DNA from: Lathyrus oleraceus
Taxonomy: Eukaryota > Streptophyta > Magnoliopsida > Fabales > Fabaceae
NCBI RefSeq assembly: GCF_024323335.1
Contig: NC_066581.1
Span: forward strand, 295,440,536 to 295,504,535
DNA length: 64,000 nt
Direction: 5' to 3'
Both the position numbers and the translations under genes were made by a program. The notes under the pieces were generated by a model. It was not told the DNA's origin. It did not search any database and saw only the letters and a list, made by a program, of their open reading frames with translations. Every line of letters starts with the position of its first letter. The first letter of the stretch is position 1. This document shows, one piece after another, positions 48,151 through 58,817 of this stretch.

Positions 48151-49543
48151 CTAAAAAGGGAGATTGGCCTTTATATGGAGGTACTTTGTTTTGAGAAGTT
48201 CCAGGCGTTTCTCACATAAATACCGTTTTGACCGGAGAAGTATGATTTTTGATTCAAGTTTCCGCGCTTTTTCGACGAACTCCATGCAAAACTCTAGTTA
48301 TTTAGCCTACAAGGCATCATCGAACTCCAGAAGTTCACTTTTGCGCTTTTAGGCTTCAGAGATTTTGGCCTGCAGTTCCTCTATTTGTTTTCTCCATGAA
48401 CTAATGTCATGGTCATGGCCTTCGATCTCCTCTTTATTCTTTTGTTTCGTCTGCTCCAGTTCCATTGCCTTGTTGATAGACTCAATCGCAGCATTCCAAG
48501 CAGCTGCTTCAGAATCAACTTTCTTTTTTATCTCTCTAGTTAGCTGGGGTAATAGCTTATGATCTTCGACAACTTGGTCGATCATAGTGCCTATCTCCAA
48601 GTTGACATTGGCCACTTCAGGGGAAGCTTCTAGTAGATTGACTTGGTTAAGAAGAGGCTTCAATGTTAAGAGGGCAGAAGGATCAGCCAGTAGAAGCAGG
48701 AACAAGTCACCCTTGAAGACTTTTTCCTTGATTTTTGAAAGCACTTCATATGTAGGCGTACTCGAAGGTTGATCATCAGATGCCGTAGCAGTGCTAAGGC
48801 TTTTCTCATAAGAGCTCTCCCTACAGCTTAACATAGCTTTCAGATATTCAAGGGGTTGGTTTCATTTTAGAATAACTAGTTCTTCTATAGAGAAACCCCT
48901 AGTGCTTCCTGTCGAAACTCTGCCTTTTGGAATAACTGCAATGGTTGGAGTGACAAGAGTTTGACTTTGAGTCTGTCCTTCACCTATGTCCTGGTTCCCC
49001 TCATCATTGTTGTCCTCTTCTTCGAAGCCTTCATCATCATCACCAACGTTAAGTAGGGTATGGTTACCTTCGTCTTCCTCATCCATTACTGTATCTTCGC
49101 CATCGTTACCCTCTTGTCGGGGATCGACTGTGCCTTCGACGTTGGGTGAACCGTCTCCAGGATTGTCTCCAACTTGAACTTATTCCTCCACTACCATGGT
49201 ATCTTATTTCACTCCATCTTGGTCCTCTTCGCTTGAATTAGCTTCGTGATCGGAACCGCTGGTATGTGAATGTTAGGTATTGGTCTTTGGTGGCGAAGTA
49301 TCAAGCTCACCAACAATGGGTTGATTTATTTCACTCATGGAGCTTTTCTCAGATGAAGGTCGATAGGTAGGTTTGCCAGCGCTATTGAGGACAACTGCTA
49401 TGGAAACTGGCACGGAGGAAGTTGTAGCTATTGTTCGAGCGGCAGTACCTGCACCATCCTGAAACCAGAACAATCGAAAGATAAGTGGTGGAAGACAATA
49501 AATCAACTAATCAAGATAGAGTGAGGTTTTTTTTACCTTGTCT
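48151..49543 (-). pseudogene. Antisense ORF of Tat element, coiled-coil protein, copy 1
   Basis: A single minus-strand frame runs from at least 49506 to TAG at 48151, opposite to the element. Stops at 49273, 49204, 49180, near 48859, at 48346 and a few after it break it, most explicable as CAA or CGA to stop. From the N-terminus: Ser/Thr-rich (AARTIATTSSVPVSIAVVLN), very acidic (MDEEDEGNHTLLNVGDDDEG), a globular stretch (KVFKGDLFLLLLADPSALLT), then a long coil (AIESINKAMELEQTKQKNKE; RKLESKIILLRSKRYLCEKR). Antisense ORFs between pol and the 3' LTR are known in Tat relatives such as Grande and Retand; function unknown. A likely intron is at 49459-49536. It is cut at 49543 by an Athila LTR fragment. 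Confidence 0.65.
49459..49536 (-). other. Putative intron in the antisense ORF
   Basis: On the minus strand, ACAAG|GTAAAA at 49536 and GGTTTCAG|GATGG after 49459 bound 78 bases that are T-rich and contain the in-frame region preceding DGAGTAAR. The acceptor opens the long antisense frame. Based on splice consensus only. Confidence 0.45.
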
Positions 49544-49681
49544 CCTTAGCTTTCCGAAGTAACCTTAGAAAATGGTATATCGATTCATAAGTCCCTGTGG
49601 GATCGATATCTTTTAGAACTACGCGATAGAACTGTGCACTTGCAGTTTGTACCCCAAATTCGACTCATAAAGTCGCGATCA
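49544..49681 (+). mobile_element. Athila 5' LTR fragment (last 138 bp)
   Basis: Aligns to 46142-46279 of the solo LTR without length change, from 'ccttagcttt' to the final GATCA. The first ~1583 bases are absent and replaced by the Tat antisense ORF. This edge is the breakpoint of the segmental duplication. Confidence 0.9.
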
Positions 49682-49687
49682 AGTTTT

Positions 49688-49705
49688 TGGCGCCGTTGCC
49701 GGGGA
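49688..49705 (+). promoter_or_regulatory. Athila primer binding site
   Basis: tggcgccgttgccgggga, six bases after the LTR. This is the usual Athila PBS, thought to pair with tRNA-Asp. Confidence 0.85.
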
Positions 49706-49795
49706 CTTTTATTTATTTGATATCGTAACTCTTCTGTTACGCTGTAGAGACTAAGGCTTATTTTTTTCTTTTCTTTCTTTCTTTCGTTGATTTGT

Positions 49796-52700
49796 ATGCC
49801 ACATACTCGCTCACAAGGCGAGCTGTTCTACTTACGAATCAACGATATCGAACTATATCTCCGAGTCTTACGACGAATTCGGGAATACCGTGCTGCGAAC
49901 AATCTCCCTCCTGTCGAACTTCCTGATCTCAAAAATCTTCTTCCTTCGCCGATACCCGAGATGGCAGAACCAGCTCGTGCTCTTCGAGATTACGCCGCTC
50001 CATCGCAAGATGAGCCGCATTCGAGTATTGCTCCACCCGCAATCGAAGCAAACAACTTCGAACTTAAACCTTCATTGTTGCAAGCAGTACAACAGAACCA
50101 ATTCTTTGGAAATCCTACCGAGGATCCAAACCTTCATTTATCCGTATTTGTCCAATACGCTGATACTGTTAAAGCTAACGGTGTCACTTCAGAGGCAATT
50201 CGACTTCGTCTTTTTCCTTTCTCGTTAAGAGATAACGCTAGAAGATGGCTCCAGTCTCTTCCTTCCAACTCAGTCACCACATGGAACGAGTTAAAGAAAG
50301 TCTTTCTTGCCCGATATTTTCCGCCGAGCAAAACAGCTATGTTAAGAGCCCAGATAAATGGATTTAAACAGAAAGATAACGAGTCTCTTTTCGAAGCATG
50401 GGAAAGATACAAAGACATGATGAGACTTTGTCCACACCATGGTTTAGAGGACTGGTTAGTAATTCATACCTTCTATAATGGTCTCTTGTACAACACGAGG
50501 TTAACAATAGACGCCGCCGCAGGTGGTGCACTAATGAACAAACCTTATGCTGATGCTTACCAACTTATCGAAAGCATGGCCCAAAACCACTATCAGTGGG
50601 GAAGCGAACGAACAATGGTAGAAAAACCTCAAACTAAAACTGGCATGTACGAGATAAGTAACCTTGATCATGTTAACACAAAAGTGGATGCTCTGGTCCA
50701 GAAAATTGAAAGTTTAAATGTATCACCTCCAGCCACCGTGGTTGCCCTAACTCAGAATTGCGAAGTCTGTGGAATCCAAGGTCACACTCCTGCAGATTGT
50801 CAACTCCTAACAGGAATCCAAGCGGAGCAAGTAAACTATGCTCAAGGAAGCCCCTACTCGCATATCTATAACTCAAATTGGAAAAATCATCCAAATTTTT
50901 CATATAAGAGTAATAATGCTTTATACGCATCTGGACAATCTCCGAATCAAGCCCCAGCTATACCTCCGGGATATCAAAAGCCGATCCCATCTACACCTAA
51001 CAATAACGCCCCTAGGAAATCCAACTTGGAAATCATGATGGAAAACTTTATAGCTTCTCAACAGCAAACCAATAAAGATTTCTTAAACCAGAATGTACAC
51101 ACTGGCGAACAAATTAAACAACTAGCAAGTAATGTAGATGCCCTGGCTACCCATAACAAAATGCTGGAAACACAAATATCACAAGTAGCTCAACAACAAG
51201 CGCCTACTGCTGTCCCAACTGGTACATTTCCTGGACAGCCCCAACCTAACCCGAGAAGCCACGCTCATGCAATCATACTAAGAAGTGGAACGGAAGTGGA
51301 AGGACCGTCTGACCCAAGGATAGAAAACCAAAACTCTAAAAAGTCAACTGAGGAAGAAAATAAAACTAAGGAAAAGGAAGAGAGTAATAAGGAAACCGTA
51401 GAAAAGAAGGAACCTTATGTACCTCCACCACCTTATAAACCACCTATCCCTTACCCTCAAAGGCTTATTAAAACCAAAGATGCGGGCCAATTTAAAAAAT
51501 TTGTTGACCTACTGAAACAATTAAACGTCACAATTCCGTTTACAGAAGCTATTACGCAGATGCCCTCATATGCCAAGTTCTTAAAAGAAATTCTTTCTAA
51601 TAAAAGGAAACTTGAAGATAGCGAAACCGTTACACTCACTGCTGAATGTAGCGCTATAATCCAGAATATGCCTCCTAAACTCAAAGACCCGGGTAGCTTC
51701 TCTATACCCTGTCACATAGGAAAATTTATCATCGACAAAGCCTTATGCAATTTAGGAGCCGGTATTAGTGTTATGCCTTTATCCATATGCAAGAAACTGG
51801 AAATGGGAGAATTAAGACCAACTAAAATGTCTGTGCAACTAGCAGATCGTTCCGTTAGATATCCTGTAGGAATTCTTGAAAACATTCCCGTGCGCATAGG
51901 TCAATTCTACATTCCAACTGATTTTATAATTATGGACATTAGAGAAGATGAAGTTACACCCATTATACTGGGAAGACCGTTCTTAGCAACTGCCGGTGCG
52001 ATCATAGACGTAAAACGAGGACGACTCACTTTCGAAGTGGGAGAAGAGAAAATTGAGTTCATTCTTTCCCAATTTTTGAAAGCACCTGCAATAGAAGATA
52101 CATGTTACTTCATGGATATCATCGATGAATGCATAAAAGAAACAGAGTTAGAAAAAGACAAATCATCTGACTATCTTGCAGAAGACAAACTTAACCAATG
52201 TTTAGCAATAACACCGGACCCTACGCAATGCCTTAAGAAACCAACCCTAGACCTGAAAACACTTCCCAAAAATCTGAGATATGAATTCCTAGACTTAGAA
52301 CTTGAACGACCAGTGATAGTTGATGCAGACCTAGGAAAACTCGAAACAGAAAAACTCCTGCATATCTTAAGAAAATATCCAACCGCACTAGGATACAACA
52401 TCACCGATCTTAAAGGAATAAGTCCTTCTATTTGTATGCACCGCATCATGCTAGAAGAAGACTGTAAAACTTCTAGGGAACACCAGAGGAGACTAAACCC
52501 GATCCTGAGTGAGGTAGTGAAGAAGGAAATAACCAAGTTATTAGAGGCAGGCATCATATATCCTATATCTGATAGCAAATGGGTTAGTCCTGTACACGTA
52601 GTACCGAAGAAAGGAGGTATAACAGTTATTGAAAATGAAAAAGGAGAAACTATAACCAAACGAATCGAATCGGGATGGAGAATGTGCATTGACTATAGGA

Positions 52701-53824
52701 AACTAAACAAAGCAACCCAAAAAGATCATTTCCCTTTACCATTCATTGACCAGATGTTAGAACGATTAGCAAAACATTCTCATTTCTGCTATCTAGACGG
52801 TTACTCAGGCTTCTTTCAAATACCAATTCATTCTGATGACCAAGAAAAGACAACGTTCACGTGTCCTTTTGGTACCTTCGCTTATAGACGAATGTCGTTT
52901 GGCTTGTGTAATGCTCCTGCAACCTTCCAAAGGTGCATGATGGCAATATTCGCCGATTTTCTCAAAAACATCATGGAAGTATTTATGGATGACTTTTCCG
53001 TATGCGGACAAAGCTTTGAGGAATTTCTTGAAAACCTAGAAAGAGTTCTAGAACGATGTGTAAAAGTAAACCTAGTACTTAATTGGGAAAAATGTCACTT
53101 TATGGTACAAGAAGGAATTGTTTTAGGACACATTATATCAAATAGAGGAATTGAAGTAGACAAAGCCAAAATAGAGGTAATCGAAAACCTTCAACCTCCG
53201 AAAACTGTGAGAGAAGTACGAAGCTTCTTAGGACATGCCGGTTTTTACCGACGATTCATTAAAGACTTCTCTAAAATAACTAAACCTTTAACCGGGCTAT
53301 TGATGAAGGATGCTGAATTCATATTCGACAATAAATGTTTAGAAGCATTTCAAACGCTTAAACAAGCATTGATCTCCGCACCCATAATGCAGACACCAGA
53401 TTGGAATGAACCATTCGAAATAATGTGTGATGCCAGTGATTACGCTGTAGGTGCTATTTTAGGACAACGAAAGGATAAAAAGCTTCACGTTATATATTAC
53501 GCAAGTAGAACTCTAGATGAAGCACAAATGAATTACGCCACGACCGAGAAAGAACTTCTAGCAGTAGTATTTGCGCTAGATAAATTTCGTTCTTACTTGG
53601 TCGGAGCCAAAATAATCATTTACACTGACCACGCTGCTATCAAATACCTCTTAACAAAAAAAGATGCTAAACCTAGACTCCTAAGGTGGATCCTGTTGCT
53701 ACAAGAGTTCGATTTGGAAATCAAAGACAAGAAAGGAACTGAAAACGTAGTAGCAGATCACCTCTCTAGACTTGAGAACCTTGAACTGGAAAGAACACCA
53801 ACTAATGATGATTTCTCGTTATAG
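49796..53824 (+). CDS. gag-pol: Athila gag-protease-RT-RNase H polyprotein
   Basis: Start set at ATG 49796 ([11 protein letters not shown]). Gag domain about residues 90-260 ([40 protein letters not shown]), knuckle [14 protein letters not shown] near residue 322. Protease about 640-760, but the active site reads CNLGAGIS: the catalytic Asp is Asn (AAT 51749-51751, about residue 652). RT about 915-1130 with FMDD at 52982-52993, the Phe being usual for this clade; RNase H about 1205-1330 ([25 protein letters not shown]). The frame is open over 4 kb, then ends with TAG at 53822; integrase continues one frame over. Particle assembly probably fails without protease. Confidence 0.92.
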   Translation: MPHTRSQGELFYLRINDIELYLRVLRRIREYRAANNLPPVELPDLKNLLPSPIPEMAEPARALRDYAAPSQDEPHSSIAPPAIEANNFELKPSLLQAVQQNQFFGNPTEDPNLHLSVFVQYADTVKANGVTSEAIRLRLFPFSLRDNARRWLQSLPSNSVTTWNELKKVFLARYFPPSKTAMLRAQINGFKQKDNESLFEAWERYKDMMRLCPHHGLEDWLVIHTFYNGLLYNTRLTIDAAAGGALMNKPYADAYQLIESMAQNHYQWGSERTMVEKPQTKTGMYEISNLDHVNTKVDALVQKIESLNVSPPATVVALTQNCEVCGIQGHTPADCQLLTGIQAEQVNYAQGSPYSHIYNSNWKNHPNFSYKSNNALYASGQSPNQAPAIPPGYQKPIPSTPNNNAPRKSNLEIMMENFIASQQQTNKDFLNQNVHTGEQIKQLASNVDALATHNKMLETQISQVAQQQAPTAVPTGTFPGQPQPNPRSHAHAIILRSGTEVEGPSDPRIENQNSKKSTEEENKTKEKEESNKETVEKKEPYVPPPPYKPPIPYPQRLIKTKDAGQFKKFVDLLKQLNVTIPFTEAITQMPSYAKFLKEILSNKRKLEDSETVTLTAECSAIIQNMPPKLKDPGSFSIPCHIGKFIIDKALCNLGAGISVMPLSICKKLEMGELRPTKMSVQLADRSVRYPVGILENIPVRIGQFYIPTDFIIMDIREDEVTPIILGRPFLATAGAIIDVKRGRLTFEVGEEKIEFILSQFLKAPAIEDTCYFMDIIDECIKETELEKDKSSDYLAEDKLNQCLAITPDPTQCLKKPTLDLKTLPKNLRYEFLDLELERPVIVDADLGKLETEKLLHILRKYPTALGYNITDLKGISPSICMHRIMLEEDCKTSREHQRRLNPILSEVVKKEITKLLEAGIIYPISDSKWVSPVHVVPKKGGITVIENEKGETITKRIESGWRMCIDYRKLNKATQKDHFPLPFIDQMLERLAKHSHFCYLDGYSGFFQIPIHSDDQEKTTFTCPFGTFAYRRMSFGLCNAPATFQRCMMAIFADFLKNIMEVFMDDFSVCGQSFEEFLENLERVLERCVKVNLVLNWEKCHFMVQEGIVLGHIISNRGIEVDKAKIEVIENLQPPKTVREVRSFLGHAGFYRRFIKDFSKITKPLTGLLMKDAEFIFDNKCLEAFQTLKQALISAPIMQTPDWNEPFEIMCDASDYAVGAILGQRKDKKLHVIYYASRTLDEAQMNYATTEKELLAVVFALDKFRSYLVGAKIIIYTDHAAIKYLLTKKDAKPRLLRWILLLQEFDLEIKDKKGTENVVADHLSRLENLELERTPTNDDFSL

Positions 53825-55194
53825 CTACTTTGGGAGAAAATAACGCTGATAAACAGGTAGAAACCACCTTAGCCATATCTGTTACACCATGGTACGCTGA
53901 TCTCGTCAATTATTTAGCTGCCGGAATAGTTCCACCTACTTTATCCTACCAGCAGAAGAAACGATTCTTCTATGACATAAAACACTATTACTGGGATGAA
54001 CCCTTACTCTTTAAAAGAGGCCCCGATGGTATTTTCCGTCGGTGTATACCCGAAGAAGAGGTAGAAAATATAATCCAACACTGTCACTCCGCTCCTTATG
54101 GTGGACATGCAAGTACATCCAAGACCTGCTCTAAAATCCTACAAGCCGGTTTTTATTGGCCAAATATATGGAAGGATGTGCATGCGGCTATTAAGAAATG
54201 TGATAGATGTCAACGCACAGGAAATATATCTAGACGTGACGAGATGCCACAAAAGGGCGTTTTGGAAGTAGAGATTTTCGACGTGTGGGGGATAGACTTC
54301 ATGGGACCTTTTCCATCCTCTTTCGGTAACAAATACATACTCGTGGCAGTTGACTACGTATCAAAATGGATTGAAGCTATAGCTTCTCCAACAAACGACA
54401 CACGAGTAGTAACTAGACTCTTTAAGAATATAATATTTCCAAGATTTGGTGTCCCAAGAATAGTAGTCAGTGATGGTGGATCGCATTTCATATCCAAGGT
54501 ACTCGAAAAACTACTGTTTAAGTATGGCGTAAGGCATAGAGTAGCGACACCTTACCACCCTCAAACCAGTGGGCAAGTGGAAGTGTCTAACAGAGAAATC
54601 AAACAGATATTAGAAAAAACAGTCGCCACCTCAAGGAAAGACTGGTCATTGAAATTACCAGAAGCTTTATGGGCTTATCGAACTGCTTACAAAACTCCCA
54701 TAGGGACAACCCCATTTAAGCTCATTTATGGAAAATCCTGCCACCTCCTGGTAGAATTAGAACATAAAGCCTATTGGGCTATTAAAAATCTAAATTTAAA
54801 CTATATGGCCGCCGGCGAAAAGAGAATCCTTGATATAAGCGAATTAGAGGAACTCAGACGAGACGCTTATGAAAATGCCAGAATCTACAAAGAAAGAACA
54901 AAGCAATGGCATGACAAGCGCATAGCAAGGAAAATCTTCAAACAAGGCGATACAGTCCTGTTATTTAACTCTAGACTAAAGTTATTCCTGGGAAAACTAC
55001 GATCTAGATGGTCAGGTCCATTTCAAATTACCAATGTTTTCCCCAGTGGAGCGGTGGAAATTAAAGGAAAATTTATGGAACCATTTACCGTAAACGGGCA
55101 ACGTCTAAAACATTATCACTATGCAGAAAACAATGAAGATTCGCAAGTCTTGCACTTAGACGAAATGCCTCCAGAATTTATAGATTATAATTGA
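53825..55194 (+). CDS. int: Athila integrase, frame-shifted from gag-pol
   Basis: Open in a second frame from 53812 to TGA at 55192-55194; no ATG suits its start, so it was part of the polyprotein before a probable one-base loss near 53812-53824. HHCC zinc module with [20 protein letters not shown] and CDRCQRTGN (about 54080-54225); catalytic Asp in WGIDFMG near 54295, Asp in SDGGSHF near 54474, Glu in [10 protein letters not shown] near 54580; C-terminal barrel-like part ([28 protein letters not shown]). All catalytic residues are present. It would insert the DNA copy in the nucleus. Confidence 0.88.
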
Positions 55195-55417
55195 TAGTTT
55201 TTATGTCGAGCTTGCGACATTAAACAAAGCGCTTAGTGGGAGACAACCCACAAATATTTATATTTTCATTTCTTCCTTAATTATTCTTTTAAATTTTATT
55301 TAGTATTCTTTCTTAATTTATTTTAATTTATTAAAAACTTTTCTCTTCTTCTTTCGGCATTTGGTCAAATCCTGACTAAAACTCTTGTTTTCTTTTTCTC
55401 TAGCTAACACTAACCTG
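55195..55417 (+). other. pol-env spacer with three inverted repeats and an acceptor site
   Basis: GTCGAGCTTGCGAC (55205-55218), AAGCGCTT (55227-55234) and TGGGAGACAACCCA (55237-55250) lie in 46 bases just after pol. A pyrimidine-rich tract ending TTTCTCTAG at 55403 precedes the next ATG by 14 bases, like a 3' splice site. Related Athila elements carry the same hairpin series. Spliced env RNAs are reported for some related gypsy elements. Confidence 0.5.
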
Positions 55418-56698
55418 ATGGGACAAATTGATCGTATGGGTATCAAATTCAGAGGGAAAGCTCAGAAACAAAGGTTTGAGGAACTAGCCACGAGAGAGAT
55501 GCTGCCTAGTTTGTATGCTGATGACTGGGCAATGACTGCCCTTGGACTAAGAGAAAGTGTCCTGTATTTGTTGAGTCAGATTGGGTGGGAAACCTCTCCT
55601 ATCCGTAGACATTTCGTCACCTACCGGAGACTAACACTAGAATTCCTTAGCTCCCTGATCTATCTACCCAGCCATGGGAAAGGAATAAGCAGAGGTTACA
55701 TCCAGTTTAGAATGTTTAACATGGAGTATCAATTTAATATTCAAGACTTCACCAACCTTTTAGGTTTCCCTACCTCCCTTGATACATTCACAGTGAGCCA
55801 AGAAGAACTTTTTGAATATAGAGAACTTGAACACTTTTGGGGAAGCTTGACTGGAAATGACGATCCCGAGGAACATGAGTTTCTCTCTGGGAACATACAT
55901 AACCCGACCTTCCGTTATTTCCATAAGATCCTGACCCACACCTTATTTGGGAAGAAGTCAAACAGTACCTCAGTTTCACGTGATGAGCTCTTCATCATAT
56001 TTTGTGCTTCCCAGAACCGTTCAGTAAACGGTGCCACTTTTATGTTGGCAAATTTTGACCACCTTATCCAAGATGAACGAGCACCAATTCGAATAGGCGG
56101 TTTGATAACCATGATTGGTAATGCTATCGGATTACGTCAACCTATGCTTGACTTAAGCCTTTTTTGTGGCATTACGATTATGAGTATACCCTTCCTCTTC
56201 AACACTATGTTTATAGCAAACCTAGGATCTGAAGAGTTTGAGCTTATAATTAATAACCAAGTTCTTTGCCTATTCAGCTTGCCCAGTCCTAGGACTAGTG
56301 TTCATAACCGCAATAACTGGCTCTACAATCTGAACGCAACACCCTCTCCAGCTAGATCTACTGAATCCATCCAGGACTATGAGATTTGTGATGACCAGAT
56401 CCCTTATGCTGAATCTGACCCTCAGACACCATCTGGTTATTATGATATTGATCCTCCTCCTCAACCTACCCCGACCGAAGAGTCGGCAATACCTGATCCT
56501 AGACATCATATGCCCGAAGCTGATTATAACACCACCATTCAAGCTTTGATGTCAGAACAGGACGCCCTCAAAGAAGAGTTAGCTAACATGGGACAAGAAT
56601 TTCTGGGATACATGAACAGTATGACAACTCAATTCCACGAGTTGCTGAACCATGTTAACTCCTTTGCTCATCCGGCCAGAGATCGTGCGGATGGATAG
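55418..56698 (+). CDS. ATHILA ORF-1 family protein, env position, copy A
   Basis: Intact 426-residue ORF from ATG 55418 (MGQIDRMGIKFRGKAQKQ) to TAG. Globular N-terminal part has LTLEFLSS at residue 72, MFNMEYQFN, IHNPT near 160 and IGGLIT near 225. A Pro/Ser-rich, low-complexity linker (about 300-370) leads to a predicted coil (QDALKEELANMGQEFLGYMN). No signal peptide or membrane segment is evident, so the name env-like rests only on position. Function unknown. Homologous to the ORF at 57519, with motifs at the same spacing. Confidence 0.85.
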   Translation: MGQIDRMGIKFRGKAQKQRFEELATREMLPSLYADDWAMTALGLRESVLYLLSQIGWETSPIRRHFVTYRRLTLEFLSSLIYLPSHGKGISRGYIQFRMFNMEYQFNIQDFTNLLGFPTSLDTFTVSQEELFEYRELEHFWGSLTGNDDPEEHEFLSGNIHNPTFRYFHKILTHTLFGKKSNSTSVSRDELFIIFCASQNRSVNGATFMLANFDHLIQDERAPIRIGGLITMIGNAIGLRQPMLDLSLFCGITIMSIPFLFNTMFIANLGSEEFELIINNQVLCLFSLPSPRTSVHNRNNWLYNLNATPSPARSTESIQDYEICDDQIPYAESDPQTPSGYYDIDPPPQPTPTEESAIPDPRHHMPEADYNTTIQALMSEQDALKEELANMGQEFLGYMNSMTTQFHELLNHVNSFAHPARDRADG

Positions 56699-57195
<497 letters not shown>

Positions 57196-57429
57196 TGTGT
57201 GACGAGCGTCACACAATCTATCACGGACGTCACACCAAGTGCCTGTGACGCCCGTAACGCCCCTGTCACGAGCGTGACACCGTCTGACCATGTTAACGTT
57301 ACTAACCGTTGGGAGACGCCCGTTACACCACTTCACCTTTTTACCTTCCCCATTTATTCACATTTACCCACATTTATTTACTTTTCAACCACACCCTTTC
57401 CAACTTCCAATTTTTTTTTCCTATAAATA
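57196..57429 (+). promoter_or_regulatory. Internal promoter-like module before second ATHILA ORF
   Basis: TGTGTGACG-AG-CGTCACACA (57196-57215, perfect 9-base arms) and TGTCACG-AG-CGTGACA (57264-57279, 7-base arms), with imperfect GTGACGCCCGTAAC and CACGGACGTCA between. TATAAATA at 57422-57429, then the ATG 90 bases on. The LTR has the same arrangement: TGACG palindromes at 60131-60218 and TATAAATA at 60346. TGACG is the core of bZIP/TGA factor sites. Promoter activity is inferred. Confidence 0.6.
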
Positions 57430-57518
57430 CCCACCATACCTTTCTTCATACACCACAAATCATTCTATAAACTACATTTCTTCCTATTACCTTTACTTCT
57501 TTCAAACCACTTACCGAT

Positions 57519-58592
57519 ATGGCGGGCAACCAAGCTTTCGGAAATATCATCTTCCGATCCGAAGATGACAATTATCAAAGGGAGCAGTTCGAGCGTTTCC
57601 AACAACGAGGTGTCACCTCTACCAGGTATCCTGATCTAACTTGTTTACAAGAATTAGGATTACTTCAAGGTATAGAATGGATGCTCCGTCTTGCTGATTT
57701 AACCTTTCTATGCACGCATAATCAACCTACCTACCCCTCCCTAACCTTAGAATTTTTAAGTTCATATGCGTACAACACTCTCACCGGTGAAGACGAGTAC
57801 TTAACCGGTACCGCAACCTTCAGTATGTTCAACACCGAATACTCCTTATCCCAAAACCAATTGAGTACCATGCTACAGTTCCCTGTAGAAGGTCAAGTCC
57901 ACCCGAGAATCCCTCCGAATTCCCAGTGGAACATACACGCCTTCGACCTCTTTAGGAAAATATCCGGTGTAGATGCCAACAACTGGGAAGAGCTCCTTGT
58001 TTCCCATATACATAACCCAACTATCTGGTACTTTATCCGCATCCTGCAAAACACAGTTTTTAGAAGACCGAACAACAACAAAGTCAACGCAAAGGAATTA
58101 TTCTTCCTCGAATGCGTCTTCGAACCGGATACTAAGGTAAACGCCGCCTCCTTCCTATTTCATCATATCCGCACATTATGTGCTAGAGGCCGTCAACCTT
58201 TTGTAATTGGTGGATTAATCACCACCATAGCACTTGGCTTAAACCTAGGGGACCGACTCCAAACTTTAGAATCTTTACCTCCCCTATTTATGGATATAAG
58301 CTACTATCGGTCCAGCCGCCTAATTAAGAACAGAGTAGGCGGAAAATATTACCTTATGGTGAATAACCAGGAAGTCCCAAGCATTGTTCTACCCAACATT
58401 GCCCTAACGGATGTCACCAACCCCAACCGCCACCTCTATGATCTGAATGCTCCCGAAGCTACCGAGCCTTCACACGCAAACCCGTCTACAGACGAGTTCG
58501 AAGAAATGGAGCTAGGTGATCATGCTCCGGCACAACAATCAGTCCCGCTCAACCCTTCCGATAATGCCGCTGGCCCATCCTCACGACGTCGT
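57519..58592 (+). CDS. ATHILA ORF-1 family protein, copy B
   Basis: 358 residues from ATG 57519 (MAGNQAFGNIIFRSEDDNYQ), closed by a double TGA at 58593-58598. Colinear with copy A: LTLEFLSS at residue 75, MFNTEYSLS, IHNPT near 163, VIGGLIT near 230, LYDLNA near 307, then an acidic, Pro/Ser-rich linker. Overall similarity is modest, so the paralogues are old. It ends in Arg-Arg-Arg just before the stops. No signal peptide or membrane segment seen; role unknown. Confidence 0.85.
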
Positions 58593-58817
58593 TGATGAAG
58601 AAGACCTGCAACCAATGACGACATCATGGATGCTATTGATGGTATGCAAGCGCAGAATCTCGAAATGATGCAAATGATGCGCCAAATGCAACAACAACAG
58701 GAAGCGAGGAATGCTATAACCGATCAGCAGTTCACTGAGTTTCTCAGCAGGTTTGACGACTTAGAAGTACGTCAACGATCACCAGGTCCAAGAACAAGAG
58801 GCGGCAGGCAGCATTGA
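58593..58817 (+). pseudogene. Coiled-coil tail of ATHILA copy B after double TGA
   Basis: Same frame as copy B. After TGA TGA the frame reads Arg-Arg-Pro, then MDAIDGMQAQNLEMMQMMRQ and a Gln-rich coil, ending in a basic tail (GPRTRGGRQH) at 58817. Copy A has a comparable coil at its end without a stop. CGA CGA changed to TGA TGA by CpG decay would explain the break and would make a run of about seven Arg. A separate small ORF from 58626 is the alternative. Confidence 0.6.

Noticed and set aside
49786..49795. Upstream start for Athila gag
   Set aside because: The extension begins at a TTG three codons before the ATG at 49796; the ATG start gives the family-like N-terminus.
53812..53824. Programmed -1 frameshift between Athila RNase H and integrase
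   Set aside because: The overlap is only about a dozen bases with no slippery heptamer or clear pseudoknot; a one-base loss is simpler.
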